64,000 nt of DNA from Ruegeria halocynthiae (GTDB taxonomy: Bacteria; Pseudomonadota; Alphaproteobacteria; Rhodobacterales; Rhodobacteraceae): NCBI RefSeq assembly GCF_900106805.1, contig NZ_FNNP01000002.1, forward strand, positions 124,001-188,000, written 5' to 3'. Positions 36,460 through 46,309 of this stretch are shown piece by piece (within the stretch, counting starts at the first letter, position 1; each line of letters begins with the position of its first letter). The position numbers were made by a program, and so were the translations under genes. Below the pieces are notes generated by a model that was not told the origin of the DNA, ran no database searches, and worked only from the letters and a program-made list of their open reading frames with translations.

Positions 36460-38889
36460 TCATTCGTCAGAAGGCAAAGAGCTCAATAGCTCGCGCGCTC
36501 TATCAGCCTGCGAAACTTGCTGATCACCGAACAACTCGACCGCTTTGGTTAACGCCTCTATTGCATTCTCATTGCGTCCTAGCGCTGCGTAGGTTTCCCC
36601 TAAATGGTAGTGAACCAAGGGGTTCCCTGGCAAATTGGATGCCGCAGAATTCAGGTAATCCAGCGCTTCCGTAAGGTTGCCTCTGCGAAAAGCAATCCAG
36701 CCGTAAGTGTCCTGATATGCAGGGACATCAGAACCACGCAACCGCCGCGCAACCGCGTAGGCTCTTGAAAGGCTCTCCTCATCATCACGATAAGTAGTGA
36801 TCAGGCTGGCCAGATTGTTTGCAACGATCTGATTGCCCGAATTTTCGAGATAAAGTTCTTCATAAACTTCGATGGCACCCTCGTAATCACGCAGACGTTC
36901 CAGTTGTCCGGCCCGCAGATACTTGGGTAAGAAAGCATCCGGCTCAGCGGCCGCAGCGGTGTTTATAACGGCGGTCAATTCTTCTTCACGTCCTTGAGAA
37001 ATCAGAATGCGGCTGAGTTGACGCAAAGCCCGCACATCGCTGGGGAAATCCGTCAGCAAGGCCCGGTAGGATTGTTCGGCCTTATCCACGTCGCCTTCAA
37101 CAATTTGTAGGCCCGCTTGAATAAATCGCAGATTCGGGTTGTTGGGATCCTGCGTCAATCGTTCATTCAGTGTCGCGCGGGCTTCTTCCACTTGGTTGTC
37201 CTGAATGAGCGCATCAATCAGATTGGACAGAGCCACAATGTTGTTTCCGTCCGCTTCAACCAGCTCGCTCAGGAACGCGACGGCTTCGTTTGTTCGGCGC
37301 TGGCTCACCAGCAATGCGGCCTCGATTCGATCAGCGGCCGCATCACCATCTGGACTTCCTTGCGCCCGAAGCTGCCACACCACGCGCGTCACACGATCCC
37401 AGCTCTGTTGGCGCAGCAGAATTTCACCCATGGCGGCCAGCAGATCGATATCGAAGGGATTCACATTCAGCGCATCCGTAAGTACCGTTTCAGCGACATC
37501 CAGACGGTTCGACTTCAGCAGGAACTCTGCATAACGTAAGGATTCCCCGGATGCACGACCAGAGGCTTCGACCGCCAGCGCATAGCGTTCGCCAGCAAGT
37601 TCGCGGGCGCCGGTACGTTCATGGGCTTGTCCCATCAGCACCATGATACCGGGATCGCGGGGCGCACCCGCCTGAGCGGCACGAAGTGTTAGGATGGCAT
37701 CCTCGGGACGATCATCTTCGATCTGCCAGGCCGCGCGCATTTTCAAAGCTTCGACATGGCCTTGCGATTCAGAAAGCACTTTATCAACCAGTGCTTTCGC
37801 ACCGGGCGTATCACCGGTGCTGAACAGCATCCGCGCGAGGTTTACCTTTAGATTTGCCGTTTCTTCCGAAGCTTCTGCCCCGTCCAGCAGCTCTTGCATC
37901 GTAGCTATTGCCGCGTCTGAATTCCCTTCTTCGAAGTCCAGAGCTGCGCGGGTCGCAAGATATGTATTGTGTTCCGGGTTCTCGGCGATCAAGCGATCCA
38001 GCTCATTCCGAACGGAGTCGGAATCTTGGGTTTGACGCAGGAAATCAACGATCCGCAGATTTTCGATTGGGCCAGCTTCAGGCGCTTCTGCAAGCTTGCG
38101 CAAAAATGCTTCGGCTGCTGCCAGATCGTCCTGCTCCATATACCAAGCAAGCAGCATGTTCCGAGCGGGCAGATCTTCAGGAAAACGCTCTGTCATGGCC
38201 CGGAGTGCTTCACCGATCGCCAAATCTTCTCTTTGAGCGGTCAGGATATTCAACCTGATCACATAGAGGTCATATTCATCGGGCAGATGTGTAAGCGCTT
38301 CATCAATCCGTCGCAAAGCACGATCAAAATCTCCTGCTGTAACGTCATAGTTGACTAACAAACGCCATGCCAAACGGTCGGATGGATTCTCTGCAAGCAC
38401 GGATTCTGCAATTGCCTTCGGCGCATCCAGAGCTGCAGTATCACCCGATTGTGTGGCTTCTCCAAAATCTAGAACCGCGTTCAGGAAAACAACATCACTG
38501 TTCTCTGGCGCCAGTTCGCGGGCGGCCCTGCCATGGCGAATAGATTCTTCCCAGGCGTTAAACTCCAAAAGCAAGCGGGTCAAAGGAATGCGGGCTTCGA
38601 CATTATCGGGGTTCTGTTCAACAACGCGCAAGTACTGGCTTATCGCTTCCTGTTTCTCGCCCGTCTTTGCCAGCATACTGGCATAAAGGAGGCGTCCATC
38701 CTTGTGCTCAACATCAAATTTGATCACGTTGCGCAGCTCGACCAGAGCACGAACGACATCACCCTCTTCCAGCAGTTCAAGTGCAGATTGATAATGCCGT
38801 TCCGCGCGTTTTTTTGAGTCATCGCACCCAGTCAGAAACAACGCGGTAATTATCACGGCAAGTGGCAGAACAGACAGACGGTGCAACAT
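36460..38889 (-). CDS. prsT: PrsT-like TPR-repeat lipoprotein
   Basis: An 809-residue periplasm-facing lipoprotein: the signal peptide ends in LFLTGC (lipobox cysteine at about 22), followed by some twenty TPR/TPR-like helical pairs across the whole chain (for example EHKDGRLLYASMLAKTGEKQ and NPLVHYHLGETYAALGRNE). The size and layout match the PEP-CTERM/exosortase-system TPR lipoprotein family. Such proteins scaffold exopolysaccharide assembly and export machines. It lies downstream of the sugar transferase on the same strand, 66 bases apart, and is likely in that operon. Confidence 0.82.
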   Translation of the reverse strand: MLHRLSVLPLAVIITALFLTGCDDSKKRAERHYQSALELLEEGDVVRALVELRNVIKFDVEHKDGRLLYASMLAKTGEKQEAISQYLRVVEQNPDNVEARIPLTRLLLEFNAWEESIRHGRAARELAPENSDVVFLNAVLDFGEATQSGDTAALDAPKAIAESVLAENPSDRLAWRLLVNYDVTAGDFDRALRRIDEALTHLPDEYDLYVIRLNILTAQREDLAIGEALRAMTERFPEDLPARNMLLAWYMEQDDLAAAEAFLRKLAEAPEAGPIENLRIVDFLRQTQDSDSVRNELDRLIAENPEHNTYLATRAALDFEEGNSDAAIATMQELLDGAEASEETANLKVNLARMLFSTGDTPGAKALVDKVLSESQGHVEALKMRAAWQIEDDRPEDAILTLRAAQAGAPRDPGIMVLMGQAHERTGARELAGERYALAVEASGRASGESLRYAEFLLKSNRLDVAETVLTDALNVNPFDIDLLAAMGEILLRQQSWDRVTRVVWQLRAQGSPDGDAAADRIEAALLVSQRRTNEAVAFLSELVEADGNNIVALSNLIDALIQDNQVEEARATLNERLTQDPNNPNLRFIQAGLQIVEGDVDKAEQSYRALLTDFPSDVRALRQLSRILISQGREEELTAVINTAAAAEPDAFLPKYLRAGQLERLRDYEGAIEVYEELYLENSGNQIVANNLASLITTYRDDEESLSRAYAVARRLRGSDVPAYQDTYGWIAFRRGNLTEALDYLNSAASNLPGNPLVHYHLGETYAALGRNENAIEALTKAVELFGDQQVSQADRARELLSSLPSDE

Positions 38890-38955
38890 CAGTAACTTTC
38901 CAGCAGGGCAATCCTGCCGACAGAATGCGGCTTTAAATTCACATTTTGAAGAGGC

Positions 38956-39648
38956 TTAGTAACCAGTGCCGCGCAGCACCACTCCGGCTGTAGCGAACAA
39001 GACACTCAGGTCCGTCCTAAATGACAGGCATTCGGAATAAGTCGCGTCAAAGTCAGCCCGGCTGGCAAAGCTGCCTTCATTTCGATCCGAAACCTGCCAC
39101 AGACCGGTGATGCCCGGACGCAATGCATAATATGCTGTGCCGGGATAGAGCCCCTGCTGATCTGGCATCATGGGGCGCGGGCCGACAAGGCTCATATCCC
39201 CTGTCAGAACGTTGAACAGTTGCGGCAACTCATCCAGAGATGTTTTACGCAATACACGGCCAAGCGCAGTAATCCGTGGGTCGTTCTTGAGCTTCTGCGT
39301 CTCGTCCCACTCTTTGCGAGCAGCCGGATTGTCAGCAAGATAACGATCCAGCTGCGTGTAGGCGTTGGGTACCATGCTACGTAACTTCCACATCGTGAAG
39401 AGTTTGCCGTTTCGTCCTACGCGCTTTTGTCCATAGAATGGATTCGTGCCATCACAAGCAATAAGCGCCGCCATGCCAAGGATGAACGGAAGAACAATCG
39501 GCAGCGCGAGGACGACAAATACAAGATCAACAGCGCGTTTGAAAATCTGAGGATATGCTCCCGGCGATTCGGAAGACGCTGAGACGATGCCATTCGTCTG
39601 AGATGCGGAGCGGAGATAGCACGAGAAACTGGTATCTTGAACAGTCAT
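38956..39648 (-). CDS. Undecaprenyl-phosphate sugar-1-phosphate transferase (priming, ExoY/WcaJ C-terminal type)
   Basis: Starts the polymer by loading a sugar-phosphate onto undecaprenyl phosphate at the inner membrane. At 230 residues it is the short form: one membrane segment (about 36-60, [21 protein letters not shown]) and the bacterial sugar-transferase domain. Family marks are [49 protein letters not shown] and GLWQVSDR. The first sugar is not readable. Its upstream region contains two inverted repeats shared with the divergent ExeA-like gene. Confidence 0.92.
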   Translation of the reverse strand: MTVQDTSFSCYLRSASQTNGIVSASSESPGAYPQIFKRAVDLVFVVLALPIVLPFILGMAALIACDGTNPFYGQKRVGRNGKLFTMWKLRSMVPNAYTQLDRYLADNPAARKEWDETQKLKNDPRITALGRVLRKTSLDELPQLFNVLTGDMSLVGPRPMMPDQQGLYPGTAYYALRPGITGLWQVSDRNEGSFASRADFDATYSECLSFRTDLSVLFATAGVVLRGTGY

Positions 39649-40413
39649 AATCTATATTTCACTCTTTACCAAAGGCCTTACAAAACGGCCCAATTTACCC
39701 ACACATGCCCTGAAAGTAGGGCTCTAAACAACTTCGGCTGCTAGTATGATTTATGTCAGAATTAAGTCTGCAGCCGTATTCACGCCATCATCTTAACACT
39801 ATTTTAAGCAATAGCTCAAACCCACTAATGCAAAAAAGTAAAAACTTGGACTACATCAAGGCCAATCTGATGATCAGAGCCGAATTGTTTCCGTACTTTG
39901 ATCAACCTATGGACCTGAGGGCTTAAAGGGGTGTTCGGCAATTGTGCGACAATACTGGCTTGTCCTTGTCCCAGGTTAACCTGGTCAGAGAGTCACATAC
40001 TTCACAGTGCGAAGGCAACTGAGCTGTTATTGTCGTGAATGAGTTACGAGGTGAACCACTATTAGTATTATGAATTATATATATTTTTTACGAAGAGGTG
40101 CGCGCGGTGCAATTGTTGAATCGAACCTCGCAAAGGTAGTGTTGGTTGGTCGCTCGAAGACAATCGGACCTGATCGAACCATTGGCCGGGGTAACCGGCC
40201 GTGTACGCCGAAATGATCGCAAAACATGTTGAGAGGATCTTTGAGGCCAGTTGGAATTGCCTTATCTCAAGTGAGTTGGTACCCAAAGGCGTTTCGTGTA
40301 AAAGTAGAGAGGCCCACTCTGATCAAACTGAGGGCCTTGTTGGTTGCTGTGGATCGATGGCCTGCTTGTTTCTGGGCTGCTGATTCACCCTGATCAGGAG
40401 AAAGCAGAGATTC
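39649..40413. promoter_or_regulatory. Long divergent regulatory region with several inverted repeats
   Basis: 765 bases without a supportable gene, between the priming transferase (minus) and the ATPase/Wzz/kinase operon (plus). Three symmetric elements stand out: ATTGT-GCG-ACAAT at 39941-39953; the perfect 14-base palindrome CCAGGTTAACCTGG at 39971-39984; and the GC hairpin GGCCGG-5-CCGGCC at 40184-40200. The first two are 17 bases apart and look like binding sites for dimeric repressors or activators. The third has no T-run. Control of exopolysaccharide synthesis from here is likely. Confidence 0.5.
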
Positions 40414-41529
40414 ATGTCTCATCGAGTTCCTTCTGCAAAAGAACAAGAGTCGGCGCGGCTTTTTCTGCGACGCCGGTGGAGACGATCAAACAAGCATAAA
40501 ATTTTGTCACAAACCCATGATTTCGGCATGGATTTGTCAGAAAATTCTAAGCAATCGGTTCAAATACCGTGCAATAATGATCTCGGACTACACAAACAGG
40601 CCCCGAATGCAAATGAGTACAAGGACTTGAGCATCAGCCCTGCCCATACGCCCAACGCGCCGGACAACGGCAGCTCGCTCGATATTTATACTGCCCATTT
40701 TGGGCTGAAGGAGCGGCCGTTCTCTCTGCTGCCCGATCCCGACTTTCTATTCTGGTCTCAAGCACATTTGCAGGCATATACGATGCTGGAATACGGCATA
40801 CTTACACGCGCACCGATTACTTTGATTACAGGAGAAGTCGGCGCTGGCAAAACGACACTCCTGCATCAACTGCTGAAATCAGTTGGCAGCGATGTGAAAA
40901 TTGGTTTGATCTCCAATGCTCATGGTGATCGAGGAGAGCTTTTGCGCTGGGTTCTGATGTCGCTGGATCAACCAGCGCCGGCAGATGCGACCTATGTCGA
41001 TCTATTTGCCACCTTCCAAAAGCATCTGATTGATGAGTATGCACGGGGGCATAGGGTTATACTGATATTTGACGAAGCCCAAAATCTGAGCGCTGAATCG
41101 CTCGAAGAGCTCAGAATGTTTACGAACATCAACTCTAATAAGGATGAACTTTTACAACTGGTTCTGGTGGGTCAGCCTGAGTTGCAGGAAATCATCCGGC
41201 GCCCTGATATGCGCCAGTTTGCGCAGCGTGTTGCATCCAGTTTCCATCTACGTGCAATGGATGTGAAAACAGTAAGAAAATATGTCGGGCACAGGCTGGA
41301 AGTGGCTGGTGCCGAAAGAAATTTTTTCAGCCCTGCGGCAACGGACCTTATCTATGAGCTGACAGGCGGTGTTCCAAGGCTGGTAAATCAGCTCTGCGAT
41401 CTGGCCTTGGTTTATGCATTTACGCGCGGACGAAAAGGCGTCGTGCGGCATACGGTAGAATTGGTTTTGGCCGACGGTGCTTTTTTTGCAGCCAGCCTGC
41501 CAAGTGAGGAAGGCGGGTTGGCGTCATGA
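40414..41529 (+). CDS. ExeA/GspA-like AAA ATPase of an exopolysaccharide locus
   Basis: A 371-residue ATPase with Walker A GEVGAGKTT (140-148), Walker B VILIFDEAQNLS and the ExeA hallmark FGLKERPFSLLPDPDFLFWS at 96-115. Relatives accompany exosortase-type exopolysaccharide clusters (XrtA-associated ATPase). Most begin just before that hallmark, whereas this one carries about 90 extra polar residues; the ATG at 40414 has AGGAG 14 bases upstream, so I keep the long form. The stop overlaps the next ATG (ATGA), giving a three-gene operon with the chain-length protein and kinase. Confidence 0.85.
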   Translation: MSHRVPSAKEQESARLFLRRRWRRSNKHKILSQTHDFGMDLSENSKQSVQIPCNNDLGLHKQAPNANEYKDLSISPAHTPNAPDNGSSLDIYTAHFGLKERPFSLLPDPDFLFWSQAHLQAYTMLEYGILTRAPITLITGEVGAGKTTLLHQLLKSVGSDVKIGLISNAHGDRGELLRWVLMSLDQPAPADATYVDLFATFQKHLIDEYARGHRVILIFDEAQNLSAESLEELRMFTNINSNKDELLQLVLVGQPELQEIIRRPDMRQFAQRVASSFHLRAMDVKTVRKYVGHRLEVAGAERNFFSPAATDLIYELTGGVPRLVNQLCDLALVYAFTRGRKGVVRHTVELVLADGAFFAASLPSEEGGLAS

Positions 41530-43082
41530 TGAATGATGTTCGATTTTATCTGTCGTTGTTTCTAAGGCGGTTGCCTCTCTTTGCTTTCGTGTTTCTGTTC
41601 TGCACGGCTGGCGGGCTGTTTCTCGCGGTAAGCCTTCCACCTGTTTATAAGGCAGAGGCTCAACTTGTCGTGGAATCCCCCCAAATTCCGGGAGAGCTTG
41701 CCTCATCGACAGTTCAGGCGAGCGTTGTAGAAATACTGGAAGTGACCCAGCAGCGCATTCTGACGCGGGCCAATCTGTTGGACCTCGCCCGGCGTTTTAG
41801 GATCTACGAAGACGTCCCCGACATAACGCCGGATGTAGTTGTGGACGATATGCGTTCCAGAATTGAGATTGAGCTGCCCTTCAACACGTTTAACCGCGCT
41901 TCCTTTGTGACCGTTTCTTTCGCTGCGCCAACTGGTGAAATGTCGGCGCAGGTCACTAATGAGCTGGTAACCCAGATTCTGCAGGAAAATGTCGCCATGC
42001 GGACAAATGTAACGGGTCAAACGTTGGACTTTTTTGTTCAGGAAGTGGCGCGACTGGACTCTGAGTTGGGTGATCAGGGTGCCAAAATTCTGAAATTCAA
42101 AGAAGCCCATAAAGACGCTTTGCCAGACAGTCTGGATTACCACCGAAACCGTCAATCATCGTTGCAGGAAAGGCTTCTTCAACTTGATCGGGAACTGTCC
42201 GGATTACGAGACCGGCGTGCGCGTCTGATTGATATCTATGAACGCACCGGACGGTCGGATTTGGCGGGCGAAAGCCTTACCCCAGAACAACGGCGCTTGC
42301 GACAGTTGCAAGATGAAAGAGCCTCGGCCCTTGTTATCTATTCTCCCGATCATCCGCGCATTAAGTCTCTGGACGGTCAGATAGCAGTACTTGAAGCCGC
42401 CAATATCAAACTTGGTCTAGGGACCGAGTCTGCCCCCAATTTCACCGCATTTGAGCTGCAGGTTTCTGACATAGATGGTCAGATAGAATTCATCGAAGAG
42501 CAGAAAACCATCATCAACAATGAGCTGGCGGTGCTTGCAAAATCCATTGAAACCACGCCGACAAACGCAATCGCGCTTGGGTCGCTGGAGCGCGACTACG
42601 AAAATCTGCGACTTCAATATGCCCAAGCGACAGCCAGCTTGGCTGAGGCCCGCACGGGGGATCAGATCGAGGCGCAATCTCGCGGCCAACGCATAACGGT
42701 TACTGAGCAGGCTGTGGTTCCCAACAGCCCATCAGAGCCCAATCGCAAAAAATTTGCGGCAGCCGGAGTGGCTGGGGGAATTGGCCTCTCGGCGGGATTG
42801 TTTTTACTTCTGGAGTTGCTCAACAACACTATTCGGCGCCCTATAGATGTCACGACACGGCTTGGCGCTCCAGTTTTTGGAACGGTTCCATATATTCAAA
42901 CCGCCGGTGAGCGGCTGTTCCGACGCAGCGTGATTGCGGCAAGCTTTGTTGTCCCTATCGCCGCGGTTTGCATCGGATTGTATCTAGTCCATCAATACTA
43001 CTTGCCGCTTGATCTTTTCTTAGAGAAAGTTTCCGAACGGCTTGGTGTCGATTCATTGCTTAATCGTTTCAATCTGGGTTAA
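41526..43082 (+). CDS. Wzz/GNVR polysaccharide chain-length determinant
   Basis: An inner-membrane co-polymerase of 518 residues that sets polymer length and works with the BY-kinase. A first membrane helix lies at about 10-32 (LPLFAFVFLFCTAGGLFLA), followed by the periplasmic Wzz domain, a long coiled-coil stretch (about 165-360), and the GNVR-type region before two C-terminal helices (about 412-435 and 465-487). The proline-rich VVPNSPSEPNRKK just before the final helix is the family signature. No kinase domain is attached; it is supplied by the next gene, 14 bases downstream. Confidence 0.88.
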   Translation: MMNDVRFYLSLFLRRLPLFAFVFLFCTAGGLFLAVSLPPVYKAEAQLVVESPQIPGELASSTVQASVVEILEVTQQRILTRANLLDLARRFRIYEDVPDITPDVVVDDMRSRIEIELPFNTFNRASFVTVSFAAPTGEMSAQVTNELVTQILQENVAMRTNVTGQTLDFFVQEVARLDSELGDQGAKILKFKEAHKDALPDSLDYHRNRQSSLQERLLQLDRELSGLRDRRARLIDIYERTGRSDLAGESLTPEQRRLRQLQDERASALVIYSPDHPRIKSLDGQIAVLEAANIKLGLGTESAPNFTAFELQVSDIDGQIEFIEEQKTIINNELAVLAKSIETTPTNAIALGSLERDYENLRLQYAQATASLAEARTGDQIEAQSRGQRITVTEQAVVPNSPSEPNRKKFAAAGVAGGIGLSAGLFLLLELLNNTIRRPIDVTTRLGAPVFGTVPYIQTAGERLFRRSVIAASFVVPIAAVCIGLYLVHQYYLPLDLFLEKVSERLGVDSLLNRFNLG

Positions 43083-43096
43083 CGGAGAAAGACGCG

Positions 43097-43945
43097 ATGG
43101 AACGTATTCAGGCAGCAATCCAGAAAGCCCGCGAATCCAGACAGGATCAGGATGAACCGGAGAAGGCAAAAGGGGGGACTTCTCCTGCGCTTGCCTTTGA
43201 ACACGACCAGCAAGACCAAATTCTCCCGCATTCTTCTGCAGACCAGCTCTGGGCGGAATTGACCAAAATCCAATTGGACCCACGTCAACTGCATCGGGCG
43301 CGCATCATCGCCGATCAGGCAGGCGAAGACGCAGCCTCATTTGATGTTTTGCGCACCAGAATGATTCATCAGATGCAAAGCAACAATTGGCGTCGCGTTG
43401 CAATCACTTCGCCTGGATCGGCTTGTGGAAAAACCACTTTATGTCTGAATCTGGCTTTCAGTTTTGCGCGTCAGCGTGACATAAAAACGATGGTTATCGA
43501 CCTAGATATGCGTCGCCCGTCCATTGACAAGCTTCTGAATCCTACAGGACAACGCAGCTTTGCAAATGCGCTTGAACGAGAAAGTGCGCCAGAAGAACAT
43601 ATGTTGTGCTTCGAACGTAAACTCGCCTTTGCCACCAACAGTATGCCTGCAAAAAATCCTGCCGAGCTTCTGCAGGACAAAGGTTCTGCGCATGTCATCG
43701 ACCGCTTGGAAGAGCGCTACAAACCCGATGTGATGTTGTTCGACACGACGCCGATGTTAGCATGTGATGATACGTATGCGTTTCTGGACCAGATTGATTG
43801 CGTGCTTCTGGTTGCCGCCGCCGACAGTACAACTGCCGAAGAACTCGAGAAATGTGAAAGCGAAATAAGCGCCCGAACCAACCTTATGGGTGTTGTGCTG
43901 AACAAATGCCGTTATCTGAACAAAGCAGATAGTTATGGCTATTGA
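43097..43945 (+). CDS. BY-kinase (CpsD/CapB-type tyrosine autokinase)
   Basis: Cytoplasmic ATPase/tyrosine kinase that partners the Wzz-like protein. Walker A is SPGSACGKTT (105-114), Walker A' is VIDLDMRRPS, and Walker B is VMLFDTTPML. The 282-residue chain ends NKADSYGY, so the usual C-terminal tyrosine cluster is reduced to two tyrosines plus one about ten residues earlier. The N-terminal MERIQAAIQKARE resembles XrtA-associated autokinases. Its last seven bases overlap the end of the convergent gene on the other strand. Confidence 0.88.
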   Translation: MERIQAAIQKARESRQDQDEPEKAKGGTSPALAFEHDQQDQILPHSSADQLWAELTKIQLDPRQLHRARIIADQAGEDAASFDVLRTRMIHQMQSNNWRRVAITSPGSACGKTTLCLNLAFSFARQRDIKTMVIDLDMRRPSIDKLLNPTGQRSFANALERESAPEEHMLCFERKLAFATNSMPAKNPAELLQDKGSAHVIDRLEERYKPDVMLFDTTPMLACDDTYAFLDQIDCVLLVAAADSTTAEELEKCESEISARTNLMGVVLNKCRYLNKADSYGY

Positions 43946-45501
43946 GCCTCAATCTCTTCCGCATTCTGCATTTCTAACACAGGTTGCCCGTTCGGTGATT
44001 TGATCATCTGATAGTCAACTGTTTTGTCCGATGACGAAGCACCATCGGCGGCAAAGTCGATTATGCTGCCATCCGCAGAGACCCGGCGCCATTGATTCAG
44101 CTGACCAGCATGATCGTAGTCGAACGTATCCTGCCACGCTGCGGACCAATGCAGTAGCGGATCGTAGGGTGCAGATCGTCCTTCCGCATCATAATCTATG
44201 GTGTGCAATCGCATCGCACCCGCTTCATCTAACTTGTACTCCCTAAGCTGGTGCGAAGGAAAGCTAACGGACAGAATTGCCGGTGCACTGAACTGAGCGC
44301 CGTTCCAGGCGATCACGCCGACATCTACCCGTGATGTCAGGCGAGGATGGCGAGGATTAATCGCAATCGGCTCGTGCCAGGCGATTTCTATGGTGGCCTG
44401 TTGGCCATCCTCTGTCGGGCTAAAGTGGATTTTCTCAGGGTCTCCACGCAGCGCGGTCCAAAAAAACTGCAAGTCACGCCCATTGGGGTCTTTTGTATCT
44501 TCCACCGAAAGGGTGATTTGTTTTTTGTATTCCGGTCCGCGCCAGATCCGTGCAATCGCGGATGGGGTTGTGAAATGCTGCTCGGTCAAACCCGCCAGAT
44601 CGGCATCCGGTCCAAAATCTTCGGAAATAACCTTCATCCGGATCATTGATGGGATATCCTCTGGGGCGATCGAAGCCGCGAGCGAAACCATACGTTCTGG
44701 GGACAGGCTCTCAATTTCAAACACGGTGGGGTGTGCTGAACCGGACTTATACGCATCTGCACCATAAGACCCTTTTAACGAGCGCCGCAGGATCATTTGC
44801 AGAGTAGGGGCAATAAGTTTCTCTTCTTCCAGACGCATACGCGTTTCTGGCTGAAAAGCCGCGAGCGTCATGGCAAATGCACGTAAAAACGCTTGATCAG
44901 AGCCGGATGACCCTTGCGATATAACCATATATGGCCAATTTGCGGGGAACAGGTCGACTTCATCATGATCCCGGTGCTCGGGGTAGACATACAAATGATT
45001 GGTCGCATAACCCCGGAACTGCCTCGCAGGCGACATTGGAGTAGTCATCGCCAATCGCCCAAGACTGCGCGGAGCATCGCCACCTGTGACTGCGGTGGAA
45101 GAATTGCCAAGTGTGGGTAAGGGAAACAGTATTTCGCCGGCAAGCCCATAGTCCAAACTGGTGGCTTGCAATTCCTGAGCATAATCTAGGTGTGATATCT
45201 GAGGAAACAGGCCCATGGGCAAAGCTGAATGCGACCGGTCGCGATTATCATACAGTACGCCATTCAAGCCTGCTGCCTGATTGCGCACATCCAATCGCCG
45301 CAGAATATTGGCAGCTGTGCCTGGTTCATCGGAAGAAATCACCGGAATTGCAGATTCTGGTTCAGGAAGGTCCAATTTCGGAACTATCCAACCGAACGGG
45401 GCAACTTGTATGAGATCGGAAATCCCCAGTCGGGCTGTTTCGGCGCAGGCTGACCCAAACAGGCAGATGGCATAGAGTGTGCAGAAAAACCTTAAGGCCA
45501 T
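43939..45501 (-). CDS. Exported protein of unknown function
   Basis: A 520-residue protein with a clear Sec signal peptide (FFCTLYAICLFGSACA, cleavage near residue 20). I do not recognise a family. The mature part is rich in beta-prone segments, has one region resembling an Ig or Fn fold (ARIWRGPEYKKQITLSVED to VDVGVIAWN, about 315-405), and near the C terminus has YD-repeat-like phrases (YDAEGRSAPYDPLLHW, FDYDHAGQLNQWRRV). No catalytic motif is evident. It sits inside the exopolysaccharide locus, tail to tail with the BY-kinase (7-base overlap) and upstream of nothing on its strand, so a periplasmic or surface role with the polymer is a guess. Confidence 0.7.
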   Translation of the reverse strand: MALRFFCTLYAICLFGSACAETARLGISDLIQVAPFGWIVPKLDLPEPESAIPVISSDEPGTAANILRRLDVRNQAAGLNGVLYDNRDRSHSALPMGLFPQISHLDYAQELQATSLDYGLAGEILFPLPTLGNSSTAVTGGDAPRSLGRLAMTTPMSPARQFRGYATNHLYVYPEHRDHDEVDLFPANWPYMVISQGSSGSDQAFLRAFAMTLAAFQPETRMRLEEEKLIAPTLQMILRRSLKGSYGADAYKSGSAHPTVFEIESLSPERMVSLAASIAPEDIPSMIRMKVISEDFGPDADLAGLTEQHFTTPSAIARIWRGPEYKKQITLSVEDTKDPNGRDLQFFWTALRGDPEKIHFSPTEDGQQATIEIAWHEPIAINPRHPRLTSRVDVGVIAWNGAQFSAPAILSVSFPSHQLREYKLDEAGAMRLHTIDYDAEGRSAPYDPLLHWSAAWQDTFDYDHAGQLNQWRRVSADGSIIDFAADGASSSDKTVDYQMIKSPNGQPVLEMQNAEEIEAQ

Positions 45502-45538
45502 ACTCGATAAACTAATTGAGAAAACAAGCTGTTCATAC

Positions 45539-46309
45539 CTAATTTCGCAGATACCTGAGCTTCAGTGCCTGCCAGAACAAACCCGGCAATATTAGAATGC
45601 AGCGACCATAGCGCGCTGCAAGCCTGCTGGGGTTTCCCAGCGCGCGCCAAAGCCATTCCAGCGCGAGCATTCTGACCCAGCGTGGGGCTCGGGACTGACG
45701 ACCTGATATAAAATCAAGGCCCGCGCCGATTGACACAAAACCACATTCCGGAGCCAATTCCAGCCCACGAGCGGCAAGCAATTCCTGTTTCGGAGCGCCC
45801 AGAGCAAGAAAACAGAGCTTTGCGCCAGAAGCCCTTATTGTTCTTAACTGCGATGCGGCATCGTCCCCTGCCGGGTCAAACCCAAAAGGAGGTGCAATTC
45901 GGGCAACGACTCGTAATCCGGGGTAGGCCTGTTCCAGATGATCTGCAGCCAGATTCAAAGTCTCTTTGGTTGCACCTAATAGGGCAATCGGAACATTTTG
46001 TTCAGCTGCCAGCTTTGACAGGGGAAGAATCAAATCTGAACCCGGCATTAACTCGATAGGGCGCCCCGCAATTCGCGATAGCCATACGATTGGGTTCCCA
46101 TCCGCAACGACATGAGTGTGCGCTTTATAAGCCTCGAAGAATTCTGGCATGTGGCGCATCTTGACTATGTGATCCAGATTCAGCGTCGCAAGTGCAAACC
46201 CCCGGCAGTTTTGCCAATAGTCTGACACGCTATCCAGAAGCTCGCCATGAGTGGTATAGCTGACTAAATCTAAGAATTCTGTCTCTGCATAAGTTCTGGA
46301 TTCAGTCAT
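45539..46309 (-). CDS. WecG/TagA/CpsF-family glycosyltransferase (GT26)
   Basis: Adds a second sugar, usually an N-acetylmannosamine type, to a lipid-linked primer. The family blocks are all present: NLDHIVKMR near the N terminus, VVADGNPIVWLSRIAGRP, MPGSDLILPL, IALLGATKETL, CFLALGAPKQELLA and CGFVSIGAGLDFISGRQSRAPRW. With the ATG at 46309 the protein has 256 residues, normal for GT26. It probably acts after the priming transferase encoded at 38956-39648. The intergenic gap to the exported-protein gene is under 40 bases, so they are cotranscribed. Confidence 0.9.
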   Translation of the reverse strand: MTESRTYAETEFLDLVSYTTHGELLDSVSDYWQNCRGFALATLNLDHIVKMRHMPEFFEAYKAHTHVVADGNPIVWLSRIAGRPIELMPGSDLILPLSKLAAEQNVPIALLGATKETLNLAADHLEQAYPGLRVVARIAPPFGFDPAGDDAASQLRTIRASGAKLCFLALGAPKQELLAARGLELAPECGFVSIGAGLDFISGRQSRAPRWVRMLALEWLWRALGNPSRLAARYGRCILILPGLFWQALKLRYLRN

